Source: Methylobacterium sp. J-070 | GTDB taxonomy: Bacteria; Pseudomonadota; Alphaproteobacteria; Rhizobiales; Beijerinckiaceae | Length of the DNA: 64,000 bases | Assembly: GCF_022829385.1 (NCBI RefSeq) | Contig: NZ_JAKSXX010000235.1 | Location: 343,882-407,881 of the forward strand | Direction of reading: 5' to 3' | Shown: positions 7,640 to 16,555 of the stretch, in pieces | Position numbering within the stretch: position 1 is the first letter of the stretch | Layout: each line of letters begins with the position of its first letter | Notes under the pieces: generated by a model | The model's input: the letters and a program-made list of their open reading frames with translations, nothing else | The model's database searches: none | Told to the model about the DNA's origin: nothing | Position numbers and translations under genes: made by a program

Positions 7640-9112
7640 ATGAACGCACCCGTCGACCCCAAGAAGCTGATCAAGGGCGGCCTCCACGACTGGGAGGTGA
7701 TCGTCGGCATGGAGATCCACGCCCAGGTGTCGAGCCGGGCGAAGCTGTTCTCCGGCGCCGCGACCGAATTCGGCGGCGAGCCGAACGACCACGTCTCGCT
7801 GGTCGACGCCGCGATGCCCGGCATGCTGCCGGTGATCAACGCGGAATGCGTCGCCCAGGCCGTGCGCACCGGCCTCGGCCTGAAGGCGCGGATCAACCTG
7901 CGCTCCGTCTTCGACCGGAAGAACTACTTCTATCCGGACCTGCCGCAGGGCTACCAGATCTCGCAGTACAAGGACCCGATCGTCGGCGAGGGCGAGGTCC
8001 TGGTCGACATGCTCGACGGCTCCTCGATCACGGTGGGGATCGAGCGCCTGCACCTCGAACAGGACGCCGGCAAGTCGCTGCACGACCAAGACCCGACCCG
8101 GAGCTTCGTGGACCTCAACCGCTCGGGCGTGGCGCTGATGGAGATCGTCTCCCGGCCGGACCTGCGCTCCTCCGAGGAAGCGAAGGCCTACGTGACCAAG
8201 CTGCGCACGATCCTGCGCTACCTCGGCACCTGCGACGGCGACATGGAGAAGGGCAGCCTGCGTGCCGACGTGAACGTCTCGGTGCGGCGGCCCGGCGAGC
8301 CCCTGGGCACGCGCTGCGAGATCAAGAACGTCAACTCGATCCGCTTCATCGGTCAGGCCATCGAGACCGAGGCGCGGCGGCAGATCGCGATCCTGGAGGA
8401 TGGCGGCACGATCGACCAGGAGACTCGCCTGTTCGATCCCGCCAAGGGCGAGACCCGCTCGATGCGGTCCAAGGAGGAGGCGCACGACTACCGCTACTTC
8501 CCGGATCCGGACCTGCTCCCGCTGAAATTCGACCAGGCCTACGTGGACGCCCTCGCGGAGGGCCTGCCGGAGCTGCCGGACGCCAAGAAGGCACGGTTCG
8601 TCAAGGATTACGGCCTGTCGCCCTACGATGCCGGGGTGCTGGTCGCCGAACGGGCCTCGGCCGACTACTACGAGGCGGTGGCCAAGGGCCGGGACGGCAA
8701 GGCCGCGGCCAACTGGGTGATCAACGAACTGTTCGGGCGCCTGAACAAGGAGGGCCTGGTGATCGAGGCGACGCCGGTCTCGGCCGCGCAGCTCGGCGCG
8801 ATCGTCGACCTGATCGGCGAGGGCGTGATCTCCGGCAAGATCGCCAAGGACCTGTTCGAGATCGTCTGGACAGAAGGCGGCGAGCCCCGCGCCGTCGTCG
8901 AGAGCCGCGGCATGAAGCAGGTGACCGACACCGGCGCCATCGAGGCGGCGATCGATCAGATCATCGCGGCCAACCCCGACAAGGTCGCCCAGGCCAAGGA
9001 GAAGCCGACCCTGCTCGGCTGGTTCGTCGGCCAGACCATGAAAGCCACGGGCGGCAAGGCGAACCCGGCGACGGTGAACGCGCTGCTGAAGGCGAAGCTC
9101 GGAATCGATTGA
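7640..9112 (+). CDS. gatB: Asp-tRNA(Asn)/Glu-tRNA(Gln) amidotransferase subunit B
   Basis: GatB binds the mischarged tRNA, phosphorylates the Asp or Glu side chain and completes amidation with ammonia from GatA. The 490-residue product has the full cradle domain with WEVIVGMEIHAQV, the DRKNYFYPDLPQGYQISQ active-site region, GSLRADVNVSVR and EIKNVNS motifs, DYRYFPDPDL, and the C-terminal helical and YqeY-like tRNA-binding tail ending LLKAKLGID. gatB is 156 bases from the preceding membrane-protein gene, with a repeat fragment between, so it may have its own promoter. With aspS later in the window it supports indirect Asn-tRNA synthesis. Confidence 0.97.
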   Translation: MNAPVDPKKLIKGGLHDWEVIVGMEIHAQVSSRAKLFSGAATEFGGEPNDHVSLVDAAMPGMLPVINAECVAQAVRTGLGLKARINLRSVFDRKNYFYPDLPQGYQISQYKDPIVGEGEVLVDMLDGSSITVGIERLHLEQDAGKSLHDQDPTRSFVDLNRSGVALMEIVSRPDLRSSEEAKAYVTKLRTILRYLGTCDGDMEKGSLRADVNVSVRRPGEPLGTRCEIKNVNSIRFIGQAIETEARRQIAILEDGGTIDQETRLFDPAKGETRSMRSKEEAHDYRYFPDPDLLPLKFDQAYVDALAEGLPELPDAKKARFVKDYGLSPYDAGVLVAERASADYYEAVAKGRDGKAAANWVINELFGRLNKEGLVIEATPVSAAQLGAIVDLIGEGVISGKIAKDLFEIVWTEGGEPRAVVESRGMKQVTDTGAIEAAIDQIIAANPDKVAQAKEKPTLLGWFVGQTMKATGGKANPATVNALLKAKLGID

Positions 9113-9966
9113 GGCTCGTCGCCGCCGGCCCGGCGAAGCGGACCGGAGCGGCGCGCCATCGGCGCGGGGGCGCGCGACCGGAACGCTTCGCGCCGCTTGC
9201 AGGGCGTGTGCGGACCCGCATGGTTCGGAAGTTGCCCGGCGTCGCGCCACGACGACATCCCGCCGCGGCGAAGCCGGGCAGGTGAGAGACGAGCAGAGCC
9301 TCGATCGAGGGTACCGTGGCGGAACGGCTATAGGTGGGGCCTTTCGCGTATTCGAAGGCGTGCCGTACTGGCCGCTTCTGCGCCCCTGGAGCCGCTTCCG
9401 TCCGGATGTTCGTGACCTGCCGCTGGGTGTCGGGCCGAACCTGTCCCGACTCCGTCTAAGCGGCGTTCCGCTGCGGTGGAGTCATCCCTGTCTCCTCCAG
9501 CTTCCGACAACCTGAGCCACTGCGAAACCCGAGCGCGTCAAGGTTTCCGGCAGGTCCATGCCCGCTTCCGCGAAGCACATCCGGAGACTGCACCCACACT
9601 CGGGAGCGGTCAACAGCCATTTTCCCGGCAAATTGCTTTTTGCGAACGCTTTACTTCCCGTGCTGCGATGCATGCGAACCCGATCAAACCCTTGGATCGA
9701 TCGTGCGGCGGCGCACAAATATTACCTCGGCCGCGACCCATTTGACGGCCGCCAAATCGTTCTCGACCGAAGAGCGCGTGCCGGGTGACCTGTCCGCGTC
9801 GCGGCCGAATTGGCGGCCGGCGGCCTGCCCGCGGCGCTCCCGGTAAGAGTATTGCCGAGACGGCACCGTCCAGGCGGCGTTTCGACGGGTCCGGACCGTT
9901 CCGGTGATCGCCTGTCCGCGCCGAATCCGCCGAGGCGCCGCGCCCGCGGTTGCCCCTCGAAGGCGC
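9113..9966. other. 854-base region with no supported gene
   Basis: No frame here has a convincing start, codon pattern or family match; the several short frames on both strands are 60-90 codons and overlap one another. The part from about 9470 to 9780 is visibly less GC-rich than its surroundings (for example TTTTCCCGGCAAATTGC and ACAAATATTACCTCG). I see no tRNA, rRNA or obvious terminator. It might be a decayed gene, a small RNA locus or a remnant of past insertion. Confidence 0.6.
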
Positions 9967-11022
9967 TCAGCGCCGATCGGCCTCGAGGGCAGACCCGACC
10001 ACCGGGTTTGCCAGGGTCGAAACCCGCTCCCGGAGATCCATGAACCAGTTCGGCGCCGGCGCGCGGCCGCCGTTGACCACCACGGTGGCGGTCAGCCCGG
10101 CGATCAGCGGGACATTCGGCGGGACATAATCGATGCGGATCCGTACGGGAACGCGCTGGGCCAGCCGAACCCAGGTGTAGACCGGGTTGACGTTCGGCAG
10201 ACCCTGCGTGCTCACGGCGGCGTTGGGGGTGGAGATGCCGAGCGTGATGCTGTCCACCGTCCCGGTCAGGTGCGGATCGACCCCCATCAGCTTGACGTCG
10301 GCGCGGTCGCCGACGCGGATGTTGGTCATCTTGGTCTCCTCGAAATAGCCGTCGATCCAGAAGGAGTCGGTGTCGACGATGCTGATGTTCGGGGTGCCGG
10401 TCCGGGCATAGTCGCCGACACGCATCAGCAGGTTGGTCACGCGGCCGTTGACGGTGGACTTCACCTGGGTCCGTTCGCGATTGACCTTGGCCTGTCGCAG
10501 CTGCGCCTGCGCGCTCTCGAGCGCCGCCTCGGCGATCTTGGCCGTCCCGGCAAATTGCTGCTTCTCCTCCACCGAGGTCGAGACGGTGCTGAGGGCCTGC
10601 CGCCGGGCGGATTGCGCGTTCTTCACCTGGAGGTCGGCCTCGCGGTTCTTGACCTCGGCGTCGGCCGAAGTCACCGCGACCTCGAAGTCGATGGGATCGA
10701 TCACGTAGAGCAGGTCGCCCTTGCGGACGAACTGGTTGTCGCGAACCCGCAGCTCGACGATCTGCCCCGAGACCTGCGGGGCGATGTTGGCGACCTGCAC
10801 GCGGACGCTGCCGTCCCGGGTCCAGGGCGCCACCACGTAGAAGTCCCAGACGTAGGCCGCCGCCACGAAGGCGACGAGCAGGATCACGCCGGTCGCGGCC
10901 AGCCGGAAGATTTTGGCGGCAAGCCCGCGTCGCAGGGGCAGCGCCGGGGCATCGGGCCGGCTCGGCACCTCCGCCCGGGAGACGGCCTTGGGATCATCCT
11001 CGTCGGCGGTGGTGGCGGGCAT
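9967..11022 (-). CDS. HlyD-family efflux adaptor (AaeA/EmrA-like)
   Basis: A 351-residue membrane-fusion protein that would link an inner-membrane pump to the outer envelope. It has a cytoplasmic N-terminus, one membrane segment (about residues 38-58), a biotinyl-lipoyl-like half motif (VQVANIAPQVSGQIVELRVRDNQFVRKGDLLYVID), a coiled-coil hairpin rich in Ala, Gln and Lys (about 115-200), the second lipoyl half (VKSTVNGRVTNLLMRVGDYA) and a beta-barrel region. It is the last gene of a minus-strand operon after a FUSC transporter and a DUF1656 protein, the gene set of p-hydroxybenzoate (AaeXAB) type aromatic-acid efflux. Substrate is inferred, not shown. Confidence 0.9.
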   Translation of the reverse strand: MPATTADEDDPKAVSRAEVPSRPDAPALPLRRGLAAKIFRLAATGVILLVAFVAAAYVWDFYVVAPWTRDGSVRVQVANIAPQVSGQIVELRVRDNQFVRKGDLLYVIDPIDFEVAVTSADAEVKNREADLQVKNAQSARRQALSTVSTSVEEKQQFAGTAKIAEAALESAQAQLRQAKVNRERTQVKSTVNGRVTNLLMRVGDYARTGTPNISIVDTDSFWIDGYFEETKMTNIRVGDRADVKLMGVDPHLTGTVDSITLGISTPNAAVSTQGLPNVNPVYTWVRLAQRVPVRIRIDYVPPNVPLIAGLTATVVVNGGRAPAPNWFMDLRERVSTLANPVVGSALEADRR

Positions 11023-11244
11023 CTAGATGAACGCGATCAGGAGGGCGAGGACGCAGACGTAGAGACCGGCCTCGGCGAGCGGGGCGTTGGCCACGTAGCG
11101 GCTGAAGCGGATGCGGGCGAAGACGACCCAGCGCAGACCCAGGAGGATCACGAAGGCGGCCAATGCATAGGCGACGAACGAGGAGATCAGCACGCCGCCG
11201 ATATGGATGTCTTGGTACATGCCGGCCTCGTGCATCCTCTGCAT
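11023..11244 (-). CDS. DUF1656 small membrane protein (AaeX-like)
   Basis: A 73-residue protein with two hydrophobic segments, one beginning IGGVLISSFVAYALAAFVILLG and one near the C-terminus (AEAGLYVCVLALLIAFI; quoted in parts). It matches the DUF1656/AaeX pattern, which sits beside FUSC transporters and HlyD adaptors in efflux operons. The ATG at 11244 shares one base with the stop of the transporter gene. A later ATG at 11220 gives a start closer to the usual family N-terminus, so the true start could be either. It ends directly against the adaptor gene. Confidence 0.85.
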   Translation of the reverse strand: MQRMHEAGMYQDIHIGGVLISSFVAYALAAFVILLGLRWVVFARIRFSRYVANAPLAEAGLYVCVLALLIAFI

Positions 11245-13277
11245 CAGAATAGTGCGATACCGAGGCGATGCAGAAATCGCCGGTGGCGGGCGATGGTCCG
11301 TGACGCCGACACGAGATCGCTGGCCGCGCGAGCTGTCGTCAGCCGCACGGACCGGTCCTCGTGCGAGGCCGCCCGGATGAGGTCACGGGCGCTGGTTTCG
11401 AGGGCGCGATCGTCGCCCGCGGCCAGGCCGGCCCTGGCCCGCTGGATCGCTCCCCGAAGGCCCTTGATCGGCCAGAGCCGGCGGAGTTCGGCGTGCGCGC
11501 GCGCGGCCGCAGCCTCCAGCCGGGCCAGCGCGAAGGCGTGCGAGAGGCTCGCCCGCCGCACCGCGCTGCTGCCGGAGCTGTAGTTGGCGAACTGGAACAG
11601 GCGGTCGGCGTTCAGGCTCGTGCGCGTGGTGGCGTCGCCGCCCTCGCCGACAAGGGCATCCGCCAGGGCGCGCCGGGCCGAATCGAGGGCGTAGACCCGC
11701 TGCTTCTCCGGCGTGATCGGCAGCAGGAGCCGCACCACGATCGACAAAACGGTGGCGGCGACGACGACGAGGAACGCGTTCAGCAGAAACGTCTCCGCAT
11801 CGTAGCTCTGCGGATTGGACGGGCCGAGCAGCACCGGGAAGAACACGATCAGGATGAAGCCGACCCCGAAGGTCTTCGGGTTGAGCGACAGGAAGCAGCC
11901 GAAGAAGATCACCGGGGCCATCGCCAGGGCGAGCATGGGAAAGCCCTGGACGCCGTTGAGGAACGCGAAGCGGGCGATGCCCGCGAAGGTCGCGGCGAGG
12001 CACATCCCGATCACGACGCCGTTGGCAAACTTCTTGGGATCGGGTGTCGACGAAGACAGCGCCGCGGTGGACGCGACCTGGACCATCGCGAAGCTGGCCT
12101 GCGGCGACCCCAGCGCCACGAAGGCCGCGGCGGTCACGGCGAAGCCGACGGCCACACGGAGGGCGCCGCGCAGGGCGACCGGGAAATCCCGATGCGTCGG
12201 CAGCTGGGTGTCGCGCAACGGCCGATGCCCGTCCGCGACCGCGCCGATCCCGTCCTGGGCGAAGGTCGCCGCGCAGACGAAATCCAGGGCCCGCTGGAGC
12301 ACGACCACCTCGTCGAGGGGTCGGTCGCCGTCCCGGATCGCCGCGTCGACCAGATCGCGCAGGCGCTCGTCGTCCCGGTCGAGGGCTTCGGCGTCGGGGG
12401 CGTCGGCAACCCGGCGGCAGATCGCCAGCGCCTCCGTGACAGCCGGACCCGGGTTGCGCAGACAGGCGGTGGCGGCGGCGACCGCGCGAATCGCCGCCGC
12501 CATCACGTAGAGCGCGGCGATGCAGCTGCGTGCGCCCGCGGCACGGGCGGGACCGTCGTCGAGCTCGCCCGCGATGGCGCTGGCATCGGCGCGCATCGGC
12601 GCGATCGTGCGGATCAGCGCGGCGGTCCGGACCGGGCCGAGATCGCCCGCCGCCAGCGTCGCCCGGGCGTAGGCGCGGGTCTGGTCCCAGGCCTGCCGGA
12701 GCTGCGGCAGCAGCGCCCGCCAGGTGCTCGGCGAGGCCAGCGCGTCGTTGATGAAGGTGATGACCACGATCCCGAGCACGATCACGGCGACGCGCGAGAC
12801 GGCGGCGTCGAAGGTGCCCTGCGGTTCGTCGATCTGGCCCAGCGCGACGATCGCCACCGTGTAGCCCGACAGCATGGCGCCGTAGGCGCGGGTGTCCTGA
12901 AGGTACTGGGCGACGAAGACGCAGAGCCCGAGCCAGACCGTGAACGAGACGAGGAGCAGCACCCGATCCTGGGCGAAAAGAGCCATCAGGACGATCGACA
13001 CGACCGCGCCGATGAGCGTGCCGAGCAGACGGTAGACGGCCTTGGAGATCGCCTGACCGCGCTTCGGCTGCGCGAGGATCGCCACGCAGGTCGCCGCCGA
13101 GGAGGCGCTGTCGAGCTGGAGCCAGAAGGCCGCCGCGAGCGCCAGCATCATGGCGATCCAGATGCGCACCGCGAAAGCCCAGGCCGCGGGCTTCGGCACC
13201 CAGGCGTCGAGGACCGCCAGGAGCCGGTCGAGCATCGACTCCGGGGCCCGGCCGGCGCCGGGGGCAGCCTCAGCCAT
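11244..13277 (-). CDS. FUSC-family transporter (AaeB-like efflux pump)
   Basis: A 677-residue inner-membrane transporter of the fusaric-acid-resistance (FUSC/PET) family. Two blocks of hydrophobic helices (about residues 30-180 and 350-500) are separated by a cytoplasmic region and followed by a cytoplasmic tail; this duplicated layout is typical of AaeB-like pumps. The block-start motif LDSASSAATCVAILAQPKRGQ and the second-block QASFAMVQVASTAAL are the repeated family signature. It is first in the operon with the DUF1656 and HlyD genes. Likely role: export of aromatic carboxylates or similar acids; the actual substrate is unknown. Confidence 0.92.
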   Translation of the reverse strand: MAEAAPGAGRAPESMLDRLLAVLDAWVPKPAAWAFAVRIWIAMMLALAAAFWLQLDSASSAATCVAILAQPKRGQAISKAVYRLLGTLIGAVVSIVLMALFAQDRVLLLVSFTVWLGLCVFVAQYLQDTRAYGAMLSGYTVAIVALGQIDEPQGTFDAAVSRVAVIVLGIVVITFINDALASPSTWRALLPQLRQAWDQTRAYARATLAAGDLGPVRTAALIRTIAPMRADASAIAGELDDGPARAAGARSCIAALYVMAAAIRAVAAATACLRNPGPAVTEALAICRRVADAPDAEALDRDDERLRDLVDAAIRDGDRPLDEVVVLQRALDFVCAATFAQDGIGAVADGHRPLRDTQLPTHRDFPVALRGALRVAVGFAVTAAAFVALGSPQASFAMVQVASTAALSSSTPDPKKFANGVVIGMCLAATFAGIARFAFLNGVQGFPMLALAMAPVIFFGCFLSLNPKTFGVGFILIVFFPVLLGPSNPQSYDAETFLLNAFLVVVAATVLSIVVRLLLPITPEKQRVYALDSARRALADALVGEGGDATTRTSLNADRLFQFANYSSGSSAVRRASLSHAFALARLEAAAARAHAELRRLWPIKGLRGAIQRARAGLAAGDDRALETSARDLIRAASHEDRSVRLTTARAASDLVSASRTIARHRRFLHRLGIALF

Positions 13278-13425
13278 GATGCGGCCGGCCCGGCACCCGC
13301 CTGACCGCCGGTCGCGCCCAACGGCGATCCGTCATGTCCTCACGCGTCCCGATGACCGGCCGCCCGGCGATGACCGGCTGCCAGGCAGAGGGAACGGTCG
13401 AGACTCTCAACGGTTCGCGGCCGCC

Positions 13426-13716
13426 TCACGCCTTGTCGTTGCCCTTCAGGCGCTTGTTGCACTTGCTCCAGAACTGCGGCCATTTCGGTCCCTGCGCGGT
13501 CTTCTGCGCATCGGTCAGGCCGCGCCACTCGGCCCCGCACTTCTTCTGCCGCTCACGGGCCGCCGTCTGTCCAGGGCTCGGAGTCTTCGCGGGCGGCGCG
13601 GCGGCGGGAGCCTCGGTGGCCGCCGGCGCCGTCGCGGGCGCGTCCTTGGCGAGACCGGGCTGGGTGACGAGAAGCGGCAAGGACAGGACGGCGATCCTGA
13701 CGAGTCGGTCGAACAT
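13426..13716 (-). CDS. Small secreted protein with Lys/Trp-rich C-terminus
   Basis: A 96-residue protein with a clear signal peptide (MFDRLVRIAVLSLPLLVTQPGLA, quoted to show hydrophobic core; cleavage after about residue 24). An Ala/Pro-rich linker follows, then a compact C-terminal segment RQKKCGAEWRGLTDAQKT and PQFWSKCNKRLKG with two Cys. Such tails occur in small periplasmic proteins of Rhizobiales; function is unknown. The frame is open further upstream, but the ATG at 13716 starts the signal peptide and has GGGGA before it. Confidence is in the gene, not in a role. Confidence 0.75.
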   Translation of the reverse strand: MFDRLVRIAVLSLPLLVTQPGLAKDAPATAPAATEAPAAAPPAKTPSPGQTAARERQKKCGAEWRGLTDAQKTAQGPKWPQFWSKCNKRLKGNDKA

Positions 13717-13956
13717 CGAAGCTTCCCCCTTCGGCGTCGCGGCGACGCCCCGGGCGCAATCTCGCCGGTCCGGTGCGGACGCGGCAAGTCTGCGCGGCGC
13801 ACTGCCAACAGCCACCGGGCCCTATCTCGCAATCGTGAGGCGCACGGGAACGCCGCCCTTGAGCGCGGCCGGGAAATCGTCTTCACTGACGGGGTTGTCC
13901 GAGACCGGCGGAGGATCACCGCGCCGCCGTTGGTTCGGTCGAGGAGCAGGCAGAGC

Positions 13957-14592
13957 ATGGCAGCGGTGTCCGGGCGGCCGATCGACGTCCATACCTGGAG
14001 TACGCCGAACGGTTGGAAGATCCCGATCATGCTGGAGGAGTGCGGGCTCCCCTACCGGGTCGTGCCCGTCGATATCGCCAAGAACGAGCAGTTCGCCCCG
14101 GACTTTCTCGCGCTCTCGCCGAACAACAAGATTCCGGCGATCGTCGATCCGGATGGACCGGGGGGACGATCGATCTCCGTCTTCGAGTCGGGGGCGATCC
14201 TCCAGTATCTCGGCCGGAAGACCGGGCTGTTCTACCCGTCCGACGAGCGTGCCCGGGTCGCCGTGGACGAGTGGCTGTTCTGGCAGGTCGCGGGTTTCGG
14301 GCCGATGCTCGGGCAGACCCATCACTTCAAGATCTACGCGCCGGAGAAGGTGCCCTACGCGATCGACCGGTTCACCGCGGAAGCCAAACGCCTGTACGGC
14401 GTTCTGGAGCGCCGCCTCGAAGGCCGGCCCTACCTGGCCGATGACTACTCGATCGCCGACATCGCCACGGTCACCTGGGCGAAGCTCAATTTCAAGCAGG
14501 GCGTCGACATCGGCGCCCTGCCGAACGTGGCCCGGTGGCTCGAGGCCGTCCTGGCGCGCCCGGCGGTGCAGCGCGGTCTCGCGGCGATCTGA
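13957..14592 (+). CDS. Glutathione S-transferase, YfcG/Nu-class-like
   Basis: A 211-residue cytosolic protein with an N-terminal thioredoxin-like domain (IDVHTWSTPNGWKIPIMLEE; the STPNG motif replaces the usual catalytic Ser/Cys, as in YfcG-type enzymes that act as disulfide reductases) and a C-terminal all-helical domain. NKIPAI gives the cis-Pro, and FESGAILQYL is the glutathione gamma-glutamyl-binding motif. The ATG at 13957 has GAGGAG upstream; the longer open frame upstream is not part of the gene. It is divergent from the small secreted protein to its left. Substrate cannot be assigned. Confidence 0.9.
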   Translation: MAAVSGRPIDVHTWSTPNGWKIPIMLEECGLPYRVVPVDIAKNEQFAPDFLALSPNNKIPAIVDPDGPGGRSISVFESGAILQYLGRKTGLFYPSDERARVAVDEWLFWQVAGFGPMLGQTHHFKIYAPEKVPYAIDRFTAEAKRLYGVLERRLEGRPYLADDYSIADIATVTWAKLNFKQGVDIGALPNVARWLEAVLARPAVQRGLAAI

Positions 14593-14652
14593 ACCGCCGG
14601 GCGCCTCGACTTCATCCGAAAGCCGGAGGCCGGCTCCCGGCACGAAGCGGCA

Positions 14653-15117
14653 TCAGTTCTTGTTGGCCGCCTGCTGGTTCACGTCCGGCACCCGGGTCCA
14701 GGTCTGGGAGCCGCACAGCACCTTCAGCATGCATCCGGAGACGCTGAGCTCGGCCTCGCTCTCGCGCTCGAGGCTGACCGTGTAGATCTTGCCCTCCTCG
14801 ATATTGTAGAGTTCGCCGGTGAACTTCTCCTCGTCGGGCTTGAGCCCCTCGATGAGCTGGAGCCCGATCACCGGGCGGGCGCGCTTCTTCGGGTCGGGGT
14901 TCCGGAGGTCGGTGCGGGGCGCGCCGGTCTCGGTGGTCGGCGCCTTGAGCCAGACGACCTTGCCGCAGACGAGCTTCTGGCCCGGGCCGCACCGGTCGAT
15001 GCGGATCTTGGCGCGGCCGTCGCCGGTGAGCCAGGTGCCGGACGGGTCCTTGCCGGTATCGGCGGCAGCCGCGGAGAGGCCGGCGAGAAGCAGGGCGGCG
15101 CTGAGAGCGAGTCGCAT
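14653..15117 (-). CDS. DUF2147 exported protein
   Basis: A 154-residue protein with a signal peptide (ALSAALLLAGLSAAAA region, cleavage near residue 20). The mature part starts DPSGTWLTGDGRAKIRIDRCG, the characteristic opening of DUF2147 proteins, which form small periplasmic beta barrels resembling lipocalins, and contains WLKAPTTETGAPRTDLRNPD and a GCMLKVLCGSQTW segment. The cysteines may form disulfides in the periplasm. The start ATG at 15117 was chosen because the frame reading further upstream lacks a signal-like N-terminus. Function of the family is unknown. Confidence 0.9.
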   Translation of the reverse strand: MRLALSAALLLAGLSAAAADTGKDPSGTWLTGDGRAKIRIDRCGPGQKLVCGKVVWLKAPTTETGAPRTDLRNPDPKKRARPVIGLQLIEGLKPDEEKFTGELYNIEEGKIYTVSLERESEAELSVSGCMLKVLCGSQTWTRVPDVNQQAANKN

Positions 15118-15559
15118 GGTTCGTCTCCGGGAATGGGGCGCGGACGCCCGAGGGATGAACGAAGTCGGTCGAGGCGCGAATGAGCCGTCGCAATCAGGCG
15201 ATTTTTCGGCGGTGTTGCGGCAGAGCCACGGCCACGCTTGGCGCAAGCGCGATCCGATCGGGCCGGCCGAGGGCGCAGTCCGATCGGCCGCCGGCGAATA
15301 GGTAAGGGTCCGATTGCAACGCGTCGTTGTGGGCGGCCGCGTTTGCCGCGACAGGTCGTGCCGTGTCCGGTGCCGTCGCGCGCCCGGGCACCGGCCCGAT
15401 CCGGCTCGGCCGCCAAAGTGGGCCCCGCGCCGCCCCGCGGCTTGAGGCTCCGTAGGGCGACCGCTATAAGCCCGGCGCCGAAGCGAACTCGTCGCTGCAC
15501 AGGCGCGTCCGGAATGCCGGGCCGCCGCCCGCCTCTTCCACACACAGACCGGACGCACC
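15118..15559. other. Intergenic region between DUF2147 gene and ndk
   Basis: This 442-base stretch lies between divergent genes and holds promoters for both. The only signal I can support is the ndk promoter at 15443-15471. Short overlapping frames are not convincing, and no RNA gene or repeat is seen. Confidence 0.6.
15443..15471 (+). promoter_or_regulatory. Candidate promoter of ndk
   Basis: TTGAGG at 15443-15448 and TATAAG at 15466-15471 with an ideal 17-base spacer. The ndk ATG lies about 90 bases downstream. This is one of the better sigma-70-like promoters by eye in the window. Confidence 0.55.
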
Positions 15560-15982
15560 ATGGCCACCGAGCGCACCTTCTCGATCCTGAAGCCCGACGC
15601 GACGCGGCGGAACCTGACCGGCGCGGTGAACGCGGTGATCGAGGAGGCGGGTCTGCGCATCGTCGGCCAGCGCCGCATCCGCATGTCCAAGACGCAGGCC
15701 GAAACCTTCTACGAGGTCCACAAGGAGCGTCCGTTCTTCGGCGAACTGGTCAGCTTCATGACCTCGGGCCCGGTGGTGGTGCAGGTCCTCGAAGGCGAGA
15801 ACGCCGTCGCCAAGTACCGCGAGGTGATGGGCGCGACCAACCCGGCCCAGGCCGCCGACGGCACGATCCGGAAGAAGTTCGCCGAGTCCGTCGGCGAGAA
15901 CACCGTCCACGGCTCGGACAGCGCCGAGAACGCCAAGATCGAGATCGCGCAGTTCTTCCAGGACTCCGACATCGTCGGCTGA
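15560..15982 (+). CDS. ndk: Nucleoside diphosphate kinase
   Basis: Ndk transfers the gamma phosphate of ATP to other nucleoside diphosphates through a phospho-histidine. The 140-residue product has the family length and begins ERTFSILKPDATRRNL with the nucleotide-binding Lys; the active-site His117 is in NTVHGSDS, followed by the AKIEIAQFF C-terminus. It is monocistronic in appearance: the upstream gene is divergent and the next plus-strand gene is 167 bases away. Confidence 0.97.
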   Translation: MATERTFSILKPDATRRNLTGAVNAVIEEAGLRIVGQRRIRMSKTQAETFYEVHKERPFFGELVSFMTSGPVVVQVLEGENAVAKYREVMGATNPAQAADGTIRKKFAESVGENTVHGSDSAENAKIEIAQFFQDSDIVG

Positions 15983-16149
15983 TCCCCGGGACGGTGGCGG
16001 TCCGGGCACACCGGCCGCCGATCGTCCCGCATCGCACCCGGGCACGCGGCGAATGCCGACCTGTGTGTCCGGGCCGCCATTGACGGGATGGAGCCCGGGG
16101 GAGTCCAACGGCTGAGCTTAGCCAACGCAGCTCCCGGACCGCCACGACC

Positions 16150-16515
16150 ATGACGATGCGCCGCCTTCCCCTGCTGATCGCGACCGGCCTGTTCGCCCTC
16201 GGCGCGACTGCCGCCCTTGCGGGCGGGTCCTCCGCCCCGTTCCAGCAATACGAGCCGGATCCGGCCCTCAAGACCGCCACCAAGGCCAATCTCGAAGGTC
16301 GCGTGCGGCACGCCTGCACGGTCGTCCAGGCCCGCATGACCAGCGCGACCGAGGCGGCCCTCGAGCGCCCCTGCGGCTGCTACGCCCGCCAGACCCTGCG
16401 CAATCTCGACGCGTCCGAGATCGAGGCCTATCGCGCCACGGGCTATTTCAACGAGTCCGCCCGCGCGAAGGCGCTCTCGGCCCTGGACAGCTGCAAGCTG
16501 CAGCGCCCGGTCTGA
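16150..16515 (+). CDS. Small exported Cys-containing protein
   Basis: A 121-residue protein with a signal peptide (LPLLIATGLFALGATAALA, cleavage near residue 24). The mature part has four Cys, arranged C...PCGCY...C: one at HACTVVQ, a C-x-C pair in ERPCGCYARQ and one near the end in DSCKLQ. The pattern suggests disulfide bonding or metal binding in the periplasm. A second protein in this window (42528-42890, downstream of pqqE) has the same C...C-x-C...C arrangement after a signal peptide. I recognise no named family. A second ATG two codons later is equally possible. Confidence 0.75.
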   Translation: MTMRRLPLLIATGLFALGATAALAGGSSAPFQQYEPDPALKTATKANLEGRVRHACTVVQARMTSATEAALERPCGCYARQTLRNLDASEIEAYRATGYFNESARAKALSALDSCKLQRPV

Positions 16516-16555
16516 CACCGCCTCGGCGCGCCGGCTCCGGCGTCGGTGCCGCGCG

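Noticed and set aside
6836..9250. Long minus-strand frame of 804 codons opposite gatA and gatB
   Set aside because: It lies antisense to two unambiguous genes, has low-complexity Arg/Gly/Asp-rich content and no family motif; such mirror frames are a product of high GC at third positions.
9197..9866. Several 60-90 codon frames in the 9113-9966 region
   Set aside because: They overlap on both strands, lack ribosome-binding sites and show no signal peptide, motif or consistent codon bias.
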